A DNA stretch of 12,554 bases. Origin: DAOUBF01 sp034432795. GTDB lineage: Bacteria > Chloroflexota > Anaerolineae > DSLN01. Where the stretch lies: assembly GCA_034432795.1 (NCBI GenBank), contig DAOUBF010000022.1, forward strand, positions 1 through 12,554. The letters are read 5' to 3'. Positions 7,101 through 12,554 of this stretch are shown here, in pieces; within the stretch, counting starts at the first letter, position 1; each line of letters begins with the position of its first letter. Both the position numbers and the translations under genes were made by a program. The notes under the pieces are model-generated. The model had not been told where the DNA came from. It saw only the letters and a program-made list of their open reading frames with translations, and searched no databases.

Positions 7101-7751
7101 CCGGTCTGGCAGGATCACCGCCGTGCTGCGGAACTATACCGCTGGCTGGGGACGGCGCAGAGACGGGGAGGCCGTCGCCTGATCAAGCCGATGGTCGGCG
7201 ATCTGATCGGCTTGCCGGTGCGTGCGGTGCGGCAGGTGCAGGCGACGAGCCGCAAGGTGTATGACTTTTCGGTCGAGGGGGATGAGACGTTCATCTGCGG
7301 TCGGGGCGGGATCGCCTGCCACAACACGGATGCAGATGTAGACGGCAGCCACATCCGAACGCTGCTCCTGACCTTCTTTTTCCGCTACATGCAGCCGCTG
7401 ATTGAGAACGGCCACCTGTTCATCGCCCAGCCACCGCTGTACCGGATTGAGCACAAGAAGCAGGTGTATTATGCCTATAGCGATGCGGAGAAGGACCAGA
7501 TCGTGGCGAAGCTGACGAAGGGTGACGGCAGCGGGGTCACCATCCAGCGCTACAAGGGGTTGGGCGAGATGAACCCGCAGCAGCTTTGGGAGACGACCAT
7601 GGACCCGGCGCGACGGACGCTATTACAGGTGACGATTGAGGACGCGGCAGAGGCGGACCGGACGTTTGATATGCTCATGGGGGCCAGCGTGCCGCCGCGC
7701 CGCCGCTTCATTCAGACGCACGCCAGGGAGGTGCGCAACCTGGATGTGTAG
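4143..7751 (+). CDS. gyrB: DNA gyrase subunit B, intein-containing precursor
   Basis: The ATPase subunit of DNA gyrase, which with GyrA introduces negative supercoils. The precursor has 1202 residues: 496 N-terminal host residues, a 565-residue intein and 141 C-terminal host residues, giving a normal 637-residue GyrB after splicing. GHKL ATPase features are Glu44 and Asn48 (YEVVDN), Asp75 (DNGRG), the ATP lid GLHGVG (117-122) and Lys338 (QTK). The TOPRIM region has Glu425 in IVEGDSAGG, PLRGKILN, and TDADVDG after the intein. The C-terminus has YKGLGEMNP and ends THAREVRNLDV, as is typical. The start at 4143 has an AGGGGAG SD and matches the family N-terminus; the frame is open 29 codons further upstream. 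The TDADVDG metal site is split from the rest of the TOPRIM domain until splicing, so the precursor should be inactive. GyrA, RecF and DnaN are not in the window. Confidence 0.97.
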   Translation: MSATVPAYEASDIQVLEGLEAVRRRPGMYIGSTDVRGLHHLIYEVVDNAIDEALAGACDRIEVTIRADGSVSVVDNGRGIPVEKHPQLGIPALEVVMTRLHAGGKFGGGGYKVASGLHGVGVSAVNALSEWLEAIVVRDGNIYRQRYERGVPVTGVEVIGKSTQRGTTITFRPDETIFKSGIDYKFETLAQRFREMAFLTRKLTIYFRDERDDREMTFYFEGGIRSFVSYLNRNREVLHPVVYVEKQVNGTLVEVGIQYNDGTADSVFSFANNINTVDGGTHLTGFRAALTRTINAYARKAGLLKENEPNFTADDTREGLTAIISVKLQEPQFESQTKAKLGNAEVKGQVESVVSEAFGAFLEENPREARAIVEKCLTSSRAREAARQARELVFRKSALESSTLPGKLADCSERDPARSELYIVEGDSAGGSAKQGRDRHFQAILPLRGKILNTERTRLDKILANNEIKALIAALGTGIGDSFDISGLRYNRIIIMSVDGDEMTLIKDPEGQVRPVRVGAFVDRLLETGADPAAYQVLCFSPESGEVHYKPIKAVIRHDHEGPMYEIETAYGRTVRVTGEHSVFVAGEDGRPVLKRGDEVRVGDWLAAPARLPAAGRSPQQIDLLRAFVALGDAMDTDLVVRGPGVEAWYKARVRAEYAQRPDMVEARVTIPAEVGESLKRRRQALRLSQREVCDAVGIRQPVTFYAWERGDSRPTVTHFTRYVEALGLEPDAWLTRVQIGDSHLDHIWNTQYRAAPRNRVRDYVALHELTPEDVATIGEDVRLTPRHYADQALPRLLPVNESLMLLLGFFTAEGSLSGRNGVRLAIGKRNQAYVAELSAAIRNVFGLAPTFYAGRGGRSDELRLLNRVVTAVFRWLFGYDGTNAGKKHIPDLVFNVDRGLQLAFLRGYFLGDGTVGHRQISFATTSETLAEQLMYLLLMHGIRASLSQHKPSGKPGGMIRGKPIITRRTAYVLTVGQRDSIAALEPVWQDHRRAAELYRWLGTAQRRGGRRLIKPMVGDLIGLPVRAVRQVQATSRKVYDFSVEGDETFICGRGGIACHNTDADVDGSHIRTLLLTFFFRYMQPLIENGHLFIAQPPLYRIEHKKQVYYAYSDAEKDQIVAKLTKGDGSGVTIQRYKGLGEMNPQQLWETTMDPARRTLLQVTIEDAAEADRTFDMLMGASVPPRRRFIQTHAREVRNLDV
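5631..7325 (+). mobile_element. GyrB intein with LAGLIDADG homing endonuclease and inserted HTH
   Basis: A 565-residue in-frame insertion between IIIM and TDADVDG of GyrB. Splicing residues are present: Ser1 (SVDGDEMTL, block A), Thr82 and His85 of block B (VTGEHSVFV), block F VYDFSVEGDETF (542-553), and terminal His564-Asn565 followed by host Thr+1. A two-motif LAGLIDADG endonuclease lies between: LLGFFTAEG (311-319, catalytic Glu318) and LRGYFLGDG (410-418, catalytic Asp417), separated by the usual ~100 residues. All key residues are intact, so it should splice and may still home into intein-free gyrB alleles. The region 120-300 is longer than in a minimal intein and contains an XRE-type HTH. 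The boundaries are set to the base by the conserved GyrB sequence on both sides. Confidence 0.95.
6168..6338 (+). other. XRE/Cro-type helix-turn-helix embedded in the intein
   Basis: Intein residues ~180-236 read like a phage-repressor HTH. LKRRRQALRLSQREVCDAVG gives helix 1, the classic LSQ..V turn into helix 2, and recognition helix GIRQPVTFYAWERG. This is followed by the DSRPTVTHFTRYVEALGL pattern common in XRE proteins (ERG..RP, then a helix). It lies between splicing block B and the first LAGLIDADG motif. It is probably an accessory DNA-recognition module of the homing endonuclease; autoregulation is an alternative. Confidence 0.75.
7671..7710 (+). repeat. Parent copy of a 40-bp duplicated gyrB segment
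   Basis: This stretch of gyrB codes for MLMGASVPPRRRFI near the C-terminus. It matches 8461-8500 at 35 of 40 positions with no gaps, offset by exactly 790 bp. Similarity stops sharply at both ends. Confidence 0.85.
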
Positions 7752-7758
7752 ATGCAGT

Positions 7759-7802
7759 CGTCGGTCGTCAGTCGCCAGTGATTAGAGCGCAGACGACCGA
7801 CG
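7759..7802 (+). repeat. 11-bp inverted repeat between gyrB and the antitoxin gene
   Basis: CGTCGGTCGTC (7759-7769) and GACGACCGACG (7792-7802) are perfect inverted copies with a 22-nt loop, in the 70-bp gap between gyrB and the antitoxin gene. A loose CTTTGAT follows but no U-run, so termination is doubtful. It could instead be an operator for the antitoxin–toxin complex, since it sits 20 nt before the antitoxin ATG. It belongs to the same GTC-rich repeat style as 2952-2975. Confidence 0.45.
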
Positions 7803-7821
7803 CTTTGATAAGAGGTAGGAT

Positions 7822-8055
7822 ATGGCGACAAAGGGGCAGACACTAGAAGAGGTGATTGCTCAGGCACAGCGGCTTTCGCCGGATGACCAGTTGCGGCTCA
7901 TCAAGGAAATTGCCGAGAGGTTGATTTCAATGACGGGGGCGAAACAGCATCGCCCACTCGTCTATGGGGAGTTCAAAGGCGACAGGATGTCCACCGACGA
8001 AGACTTCTTGATCGCCGAATGGCATCCTTCCGAGAAGGACCTAGATGGCGCGTAG
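7822..8055 (+). CDS. VapB-type antitoxin of a PIN-toxin module
   Basis: A 77-residue protein. The N-terminal half (TLEEVIAQAQRLSPDDQLRL) is helical and probably dimerises or binds DNA. The C-terminal half (RPLVYGEFKGDRMSTDEDFL, ending in an acidic, Trp-containing tail) resembles the toxin-wrapping end of VapB/DUF2281-type antitoxins common in Cyanobacteria and Chloroflexota. It should neutralise the VapC RNase encoded next and repress the operon. The ATG at 7822 has an AGAGGTAG SD. The stop overlaps the original toxin start by 11 nt, which is typical translational coupling in vapBC operons. The family call rests mainly on the neighbouring PIN gene and the tail pattern. Confidence 0.75.
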   Translation: MATKGQTLEEVIAQAQRLSPDDQLRLIKEIAERLISMTGAKQHRPLVYGEFKGDRMSTDEDFLIAEWHPSEKDLDGA

Positions 8056-8453
8056 ATATATCCTTGAATACGCATGCGCTTGTCCGGTATCTGGAGGGCA
8101 ATCCGCGGCTGGGAGCGGAGGCGAAAGCCGTGATTGATGACCCCCATAGCCAGTTGGTGCTGCCGCTGATTGCGCTCGCCGAGGCCGCCTTCATCGTTGA
8201 GCAAGGCCGCAGCAGTATTCCAGGCGTCTCAGCGCTCTTGAACAGCGTGCAGTCGGATGCTCGGGTGATGGTCTATCCGATGACCCTTGACGTGTTTCAA
8301 CAAGGCCTGACGGTCGCGGGCAGCATCCCTGAGTTGCACGACCGATTCATCGTGGGAACGGCCCTGCACCTGCAGAGCCTTGGAGATACAGTGTCTATCC
8401 TGACAAAAGACAGGCTCATCGCCGGGGCGGGTCTCGTTAGCATCGTGTGGTGA
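8045..8453 (+). pseudogene. VapC-type PIN-domain toxin, frameshifted at the first catalytic Asp
   Basis: VapC toxins are PIN-domain ribonucleases, usually of tRNA or rRNA. The expected start is the ATG at 8045, overlapping the antitoxin stop, with the sequence M-A-R-R-Y-I-L-D-T-H-A-L-V. One extra A at 8067/8068 turns the GAT Asp codon into GAA T.., shifting the frame just there. From 8045 to the stop is 409 bases, one more than a whole number of codons; without the extra base the product would be 135 residues. The downstream frame keeps the other acidic residues: Glu in LAEAAF, Asp in LHDRFIVGTAL and Asp in LTKDRLI. An alternative in-frame ATG at 8019 gives a 144-residue protein, but with Asn (LNTHALV) in place of the catalytic Asp. 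Either way the toxin looks inactive, unless the base is a sequencing error. Confidence 0.8.
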
Positions 8454-8460
8454 ATGCAAG

Positions 8461-8500
8461 ATGCTTATGGGGGCTAGCATGCCGCCGCGCCGACGCGTCA
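8461..8500 (+). repeat. Remnant copy of the gyrB 3' coding region after the toxin gene
   Basis: It begins 7 nt after the toxin stop. It would encode MLMGASMPPRRRVI against MLMGASVPPRRRFI in gyrB. Of five differences from 7671-7710, three are silent (Leu, Ala, Arg codons) and two change residues (V to M, F to V). The mostly silent divergence suggests it came from a gyrB allele that had evolved as a functional gene, rather than decaying after a recent local duplication. No translation of it is expected. Confidence 0.85.
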
Positions 8501-8520
8501 TAATGTGTGATCTTCTTGAC

Positions 8521-8548
8521 CCTGCCAGGCTCCCCAAAACCTGGCGGG
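8521..8548 (+). terminator. Possible terminator hairpin after the vapBC block
   Basis: CCTGCCAGG and CCTGGCGGG can pair over 9 bp with one T-G wobble and a 10-nt loop, followed by CTTTCCCC. The U-tract is weak, so it is at best a helper to the stronger terminator at 8602. Confidence 0.4.
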
Positions 8549-8601
8549 CTTTCCCCGGATAGAGACCCTGCGTTCTTTGGCTGGAGCGCGTTGAGAGAGG
8601 G

Positions 8602-8630
8602 GCCGTCAGCTAGAGGCTGACGGCTTTTGT
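8602..8630 (+). terminator. Strong intrinsic terminator
   Basis: GCCGTCAGC / GCTGACGGC is a perfect 9-bp stem with a 5-nt TAGAG loop, directly followed by TTTTGT. It should end transcripts coming from gyrB–vapBC and isolate the downstream genes. Confidence 0.85.
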
Positions 8631-8694
8631 CTGTGTGCCGAATGGCGCTAAGATCAGATGGCTATACCCATGATGGACAAAGGGGGCATCAAAG

Positions 8695-9135
8695 GTGCGA
8701 TCCGGGGAGTTTATGCGGGCATTACCAGAGGCGATACGGCCACGCCTGCCTGCGGAACTGCAGGGATTTCAGTGGCAGGCGCGCAACTGGCTGGTGCAAC
8801 TCTACTATGGGGACCCACGCCTGCATTTTGAAGTCTGGTGGCTGCCGGAGCAGCGCGGCAGGCGCCTGGAACTGGGATTACACTTTGAAAGCCGCGATGC
8901 GGCCTTGAACCAACGCTTGCTGGAACGCTTCCTGGCCCATCTGTTTGAGATCAAGGCGGAATTGGGGCCGGGGATGGAAGCGGAGATGTGGGATAAGGGC
9001 TGGACGAAGGTCTATGAGGTACGTCGCCTGGAGGGCTTTGACCGCGAGACGCTGGAAGCGGTGGCGGCGCGTATGGCTCAGATCATCACGGTGCTGCAAC
9101 CGATCCTGGAGGACGCCCTCCGTGTCATCAGGTGA
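8695..9135 (+). CDS. Small protein of unknown function
   Basis: A soluble, charged 146-residue protein that I do not recognise. It has a mixed alpha/beta look: a Trp/Tyr-rich strand region (~24-65, QARNWLVQLYYGDPRLHFEV, LELGLHFE) followed by long amphipathic helices (~70-90, ~115-140). No signal peptide, membrane segment or cysteine is seen. The GTG at 8695 is preferred because AGGGGG lies 8 nt upstream; the ATG at 8713 has GGGGAG only 3 nt away, which is too close. It follows the terminator at 8602-8630 and precedes the MFS gene by 84 bp on the same strand. Co-transcription with the transporter is possible but not shown. Confidence 0.7.
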   Translation: MRSGEFMRALPEAIRPRLPAELQGFQWQARNWLVQLYYGDPRLHFEVWWLPEQRGRRLELGLHFESRDAALNQRLLERFLAHLFEIKAELGPGMEAEMWDKGWTKVYEVRRLEGFDRETLEAVAARMAQIITVLQPILEDALRVIR

Positions 9136-9219
9136 CACAAGGATGTGATAGGATAGCAAGGTACCTGGGTTCGCCGGAGGCCGAGGATCTCAAGAACACA
9201 GGAGCTAAGGAGCACAGAC

Positions 9220-10515
9220 GTGTTGAACCGAATCAGGCAGACAACCGCGGGGTATCCGCGCCAATTCTGGCTGCTGTTCTGGGGCCAGTTGATGAACTCC
9301 ATCGGCGGCAGTATGGTCTGGCCGTTTCTGACGATCTACGCGCGGGAGCGATTAGGCGTCCCCTTAACCACGGTGACACTGCTGGTCAGCCTGAACGCGG
9401 CCTCCGGGCTGGTGGCGACGACGATTGTGGGGCCGTTCGTGGACCGCTTTGGGCGCAAGCTGGCCATGGTGCTGAGCCTGGCGATGACCAGCGTTGCGTT
9501 TATCCTGATGAGCACGGCGAGCACATTACCGGTGTGGATGGCCCTGATGGTGCTGATGGGCATGTTCGGCCCACTGTATCAGGTCGGCTCAAATGCGATG
9601 ATCGCTGACCTGATCGCCCCGGAGCGGCGTGCAGGCGGGTACGCGCTCCTACGTATGATCGCCAACGTGGGTGTAGCCATCGGACCGGTGATCGGGGGCG
9701 TGCTGGTGACCATCTCCTACGGGTTGACCTTCTCGCTGGCCGCAGCCGCCGGGACAGCATTCGCGCTGCTGATCGCTCTCTTCGTGGCCGAGACCCTGCC
9801 GCAGCGCGCCAGGCTCGCCGGGCAACCCCAAATCAGCGGCTACGGCCCTGTGCTGCGCGACCGGCTATTTCTGGCCTTCTGTGGGATATACACTCTCTCC
9901 TGTATGGTGTACTCGCTGATGATGGTGCTGTTGCCCGTGTATGGCAAGGAGAACTTCGGGCTGGCCGAGAGCCAATACGGGCCGATCCTGGCGACGAACG
10001 CGGCGATGGTGGTGCTGTTCCAGTTTGCCGTCACCCGCATGACCGAGCGCTACCATCCCGTGCCGGTGCTGGCGCTGGGGACATTGTTCTATGCGTTGGG
10101 CGTGGGCAGCGTGGCGCTGGGCTGGAACTTCCCCACTTTCCTGCTCAGCATGGTGATTCTGACGATCGGCGAGATGATCGTGATCCCCACATCTACGGCG
10201 TTTACGGCCAACCTGGCGCCTGTGGAGATGCGCGGCCGCTACATGAGCGTGCTGGGCCTGACCTGGCAGGTGGGTTTCGGGATCGGGCCGGTGCTGGGCG
10301 GTTTCCTCAACGATCGCGTGGCGCCGGTGGCGATCTGGTACGGCGGGTTAGCGATCGGGCTGGTGGCGGCGCTGGGCTTTATGCTCCTGGCCTGGCGGCT
10401 GCGGCCCCTCGCCAGGCCGGTCAGGCTACCCTCAGATGGGACGGCGGTGGCCGAAGTTGAGGGCGCGTTGGAACTGGTCGGTGCGGGAATAGGGCCGGAC
10501 GGCGAGAACGATTAG
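9220..10515 (+). CDS. Major facilitator superfamily transporter, probable drug efflux
   Basis: A 431-residue protein with about 12 hydrophobic helices in two halves, the usual MFS length. The loop 2-3 signature GPFVDRFGRK (71-80) is motif A. NVGVAIGPVIGG (149-160) in helix 5 resembles motif C, which is typical of proton-coupled antiporters. A matching GIGPVLGG stands in helix 11. The N-terminus (QFWLLFWGQLMNSIGGSMVWPFLTIY) resembles MdtH-like and other multidrug-efflux members, but the substrate cannot be told. The GTG start at 9220 has AAGGAG 7 nt upstream. The C-terminal ~35 residues are a soluble, acidic tail. No adjacent regulator is present. The superfamily is certain; efflux is inferred. 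Confidence 0.93.
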   Translation: MLNRIRQTTAGYPRQFWLLFWGQLMNSIGGSMVWPFLTIYARERLGVPLTTVTLLVSLNAASGLVATTIVGPFVDRFGRKLAMVLSLAMTSVAFILMSTASTLPVWMALMVLMGMFGPLYQVGSNAMIADLIAPERRAGGYALLRMIANVGVAIGPVIGGVLVTISYGLTFSLAAAAGTAFALLIALFVAETLPQRARLAGQPQISGYGPVLRDRLFLAFCGIYTLSCMVYSLMMVLLPVYGKENFGLAESQYGPILATNAAMVVLFQFAVTRMTERYHPVPVLALGTLFYALGVGSVALGWNFPTFLLSMVILTIGEMIVIPTSTAFTANLAPVEMRGRYMSVLGLTWQVGFGIGPVLGGFLNDRVAPVAIWYGGLAIGLVAALGFMLLAWRLRPLARPVRLPSDGTAVAEVEGALELVGAGIGPDGEND

Positions 10516-10637
10516 AGAGCGGGCAGCACCCCACCGCCTTGCCCACGCCGCCCCCAGGGACGTGGACGCCACCCCCTCCCACCCTCATCTCCCCCCTGGC
10601 GACGCCCACGCCTTGAGCGGGGAATCAGTTTTTTTTT
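10516..10637. other. C-rich spacer ending in a nine-T run
   Basis: The 248-bp gap after the MFS gene starts with a strongly C-rich, purine-poor stretch (10525-10610). Its minus strand carries many runs of three to six G, a pattern that could form G-quadruplexes. It ends in nine consecutive T (10629-10637). A transcription end here is plausible, but I find only weak stems (5 bp), so it is not called an intrinsic terminator. No gene is supported. Confidence 0.5.
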
Positions 10638-10656
10638 CACGATTACATCATATCTA

Positions 10657-10685
10657 TTGACAAGGTTCGCATTCCATGCTAAACT
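10657..10685 (+). promoter_or_regulatory. Sigma70-type promoter of the exported-protein/lipoprotein pair
   Basis: A perfect -35 TTGACA (10657-10662), a 17-bp spacer and a -10 TAAACT (10680-10685, four of six). The predicted start is near 10692, leaving a leader of about 70 nt to the ATG at 10764. No GAAC-N4-GTTC box is seen here. Confidence 0.65.
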
Positions 10686-10763
10686 GGTGAGAGCACAGGG
10701 ATGCAACCTGGAGCGGCCTATGGAACATTGAGGCTCTGGCCAGCGTTCTACTCGGAGGTGGAC

Positions 10764-11870
10764 ATGACCGTGCGCGTTGTCCTCATTATCCTGATCGCCG
10801 CTTTCGGCGCCTTGCTCTTCATCCGGAGCATCCACGCAGGCATGGGTGTCCGCTCGCTGGCCTTTGACAGTCCGCTGCCCCCGCCTGCGACTCCGCTGGC
10901 ATACCTGCCCGCGATCCTCCGGACGTGCTGCCACTATTGGAGCAGAAACTACTACATGGATACCGTCAACGAGACCCGTCTGTATAATCTCGGCCAGCAG
11001 GAGTGCGAGAAAACGCCCTACGGCGAGGACATCGTGGTTGTGCTGGATTTCGGGCCGCCCATACGCATCGGCAGCAGCTACGGTACACAACTATTCCACA
11101 CCCGCACACCTGTCACCACTCAGCAAATCTACGATGCAGTGGTTGACTACCTCCGGGGCTTCCATGTCTGTAAATCAGCCACGGGCGACCAGGAGTATCA
11201 CCTGACGATCTCCATTGGGACAAACAACAACGACGACTTAGGCGGACTAATTCGCGAGCACGGCCAGGCGTGGGCCGACCTAGTTAACGATGTGAATGAC
11301 TGGATCGAATCACCCCCCAGTTGGGCACAGTGGCTCACCGCCCGCGGCGGTATTGATATCGAACTCTCCCCGCCTTTCGCCGGGCCAGTCGCTACGCGGG
11401 AATGGATCGCTGGCTATATCTCTGCCTGGCAGGTGGGTACATCGTTTTATTACGATTATGGCACATGTGAGGACTGCCCAACGACCATTGGTGCCCAATG
11501 CCCACAGATGCACCAGGGCTGGACATGCGAAGATGTCTGGTACATAGCCTGGGGTGCCGCCCCAGCATTGCCTCTGCCCTTAATCTATAACAATCAGGGC
11601 ATCAATGCCGAGCAGTGGCGCTGGCTGAGTTGGTATGCATGGCGGTACCACTCCAGCTGTATGAGCATCAAGGGGTCATTCACTCAGTGGCAGATCTGCC
11701 TAGTGGATCCAGGGGCGCCGGGCTGTTCAGGCGCGGACCAGCCGCCCTGGGTAGGATGGTCGCAGCTATTTGAAAAGCTCAACGCTTATACAATGACCGC
11801 GCAGACACCATACGAACTGAGGTGGGCGACTGATATCAGCCGCACCTGGTCGCTTATCTCAAATGATTAA
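10764..11870 (+). CDS. Exported protein of unknown family
   Basis: A 368-residue protein with an N-terminal hydrophobic helix (residues 4-20, VRVVLIILIAAFGALLFI). This is followed by SIHAG, which fits a signal peptide cut after Ala25 or a single membrane anchor. The mature part is rich in Trp, Tyr and Cys (about ten Cys, with CC, CEDCP and WTCED), suggesting disulfides outside the membrane. Alternating strand-like segments (DIVVVLDFG, YHLTISIG, GGIDIELSP) followed by helices suggest a (beta/alpha) barrel such as a glycosidase-like domain. Acidic residues sit at strand ends, but no family motif was recognised. ATG 10764 was chosen because GGAGG precedes it by 5-6 nt and it begins the signal sequence; the frame is open 21 codons upstream. 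The lipoprotein gene follows after 9 bp, so the two probably form an operon. Confidence 0.8.
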   Translation: MTVRVVLIILIAAFGALLFIRSIHAGMGVRSLAFDSPLPPPATPLAYLPAILRTCCHYWSRNYYMDTVNETRLYNLGQQECEKTPYGEDIVVVLDFGPPIRIGSSYGTQLFHTRTPVTTQQIYDAVVDYLRGFHVCKSATGDQEYHLTISIGTNNNDDLGGLIREHGQAWADLVNDVNDWIESPPSWAQWLTARGGIDIELSPPFAGPVATREWIAGYISAWQVGTSFYYDYGTCEDCPTTIGAQCPQMHQGWTCEDVWYIAWGAAPALPLPLIYNNQGINAEQWRWLSWYAWRYHSSCMSIKGSFTQWQICLVDPGAPGCSGADQPPWVGWSQLFEKLNAYTMTAQTPYELRWATDISRTWSLISND

Positions 11871-11879
11871 GAGGTCATT

Positions 11880-12554
11880 ATGAGCAGATCGACGTTATCA
11901 CGACTAGGGATTGCCCTGGTGATCGCATTTCTCACCGGGTGCAGCAGCATACCTCACCCGCTTGGGTCGCCTCTGGGCACGCCAACACCGGATATATATG
12001 CGACCAAGCTTGCCGACCAGGGAAGGCTGCCTACTGCCACACCCGGGACTCCTGGGGCGCCGCTGGCCGACAAACTGACGATAGAGCCGCCGGAAACCAC
12101 ACCGGACGCGACTGCCTTTGCGCCCATGACATACCACGCTACACCTGCCGGTACCGGATACATCGTCCCAGTTTCGGCATCGTTCTCCGGCCTTTCATAC
12201 CATTTCGAGAACGAATGGTATGAGGATACAGACAATGCGACCCGACGTACCGAGGTATGGGCCGGGTCGGTTTCGGAACCGGACGGTGGAGATACGCAGA
12301 AAGGTGTTGTGGTTGTCTCGGTCGTCGTGCTCATCACACAAGGCAACCAGACCACACTCAAGCAAGTCCACCTTGGCGACTATCTCACCCCCTGCCAGGG
12401 GGGGCCGGTGCGCGTCGTGGATGCCGTCGGAGAAACCCTCACCCTCCTCTCCACCTCCGGCCACACCTTCACCTTTGACCTCCCCTCCCGCCAGTTCATC
12501 CCCCCACCCCACGCCTCCCCTACCCCCACCCCCAACCCCGCCACCGACTGGACC
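11880..12554 (+). CDS. Lipoprotein, C-terminus beyond the window
   Basis: The frame stays open to the window edge, giving 225 residues so far. It has a classic lipoprotein signal: basic N-terminus (MSRSTLSR), hydrophobic core (LGIALVIAF) and lipobox LTGC with the lipid-modified Cys21. A Pro/Thr-rich, probably unstructured segment follows (~26-85). Next comes a strand-rich domain (~90-205) with GVVVVSVVVLITQG and HTFTFDLPSRQF, then another Pro/Thr tract (PPPHASPTPTPNP) where the window ends. No family was recognised. The ATG has GAGGT 5 nt upstream and starts 9 bp after the stop of the exported-protein gene, implying a shared transcript and perhaps a shared envelope role. The coding strand becomes extremely C/T-rich after ~12380. 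Confidence 0.85.
   Translation, partial: MSRSTLSRLGIALVIAFLTGCSSIPHPLGSPLGTPTPDIYATKLADQGRLPTATPGTPGAPLADKLTIEPPETTPDATAFAPMTYHATPAGTGYIVPVSASFSGLSYHFENEWYEDTDNATRRTEVWAGSVSEPDGGDTQKGVVVVSVVVLITQGNQTTLKQVHLGDYLTPCQGGPVRVVDAVGETLTLLSTSGHTFTFDLPSRQFIPPPHASPTPTPNPATDWT

Noticed and set aside
10629..10637. Nine-T run as an intrinsic terminator for the MFS gene
   Set aside because: Only weak 5-bp stems can be drawn in the C-rich sequence before it, and none directly abuts the T-run.

Overview
The window looks like a GC-rich bacterial chromosome, most probably Chloroflexota (Anaerolineae-like). This is inferred from gene style: a receiver–CpaE fusion, a glycosidase–SH3–M23 protein, GC-rich codon use and GTC-rich intergenic repeats. 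No taxonomic marker was searched. There are no rRNA or tRNA genes, CRISPR arrays, transposases or phage structural genes.

Left part (1-3100), minus strand. A 522-residue cell-wall-active protein (glycoside-hydrolase-like domain, Pro-rich linker, SH3, M23 zinc peptidase) is read from its own near-consensus promoter. A perfect 18-bp palindrome with a GAAC-N4-GTTC core (Gram-positive-type LexA/SOS box) overlaps the predicted start of transcription. Upstream of it, on the same strand, lies a two-domain protein with a CheY-type receiver and a CpaE/MinD-like ATPase domain.

Centre (3040-7751), plus strand. A second sigma70-like promoter carries another exact GAAC-N4-GTTC box in its spacer. It drives a polytopic membrane protein and then gyrB. 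GyrB is interrupted by a 565-residue intein with a Ser first residue and a His-Asn end, inserted just before the conserved TDADVDG metal site. The intein has both LAGLIDADG motifs and an embedded XRE-type helix-turn-helix. If both boxes bind LexA, a wall hydrolase, a membrane protein and DNA gyrase B would share DNA-damage control.

GyrB 3' junction (7752-8630). A vapBC-type toxin-antitoxin pair follows gyrB. Its toxin has one extra A exactly at the first catalytic Asp codon, so it is frameshifted. Immediately after it is a 40-bp diverged copy of the gyrB C-terminal coding sequence (35/40 identical, mostly silent changes). This suggests the module was inserted beside, or recombined with, a foreign gyrB end. 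A clear intrinsic terminator closes this block.

Right part (8695-12554), plus strand. A small unrecognised protein is followed by a 12-helix MFS transporter, a C-rich spacer, and a promoter driving an exported protein of unknown family. The last gene is a lipoprotein cut by the window end and probably co-transcribed with the exported protein.
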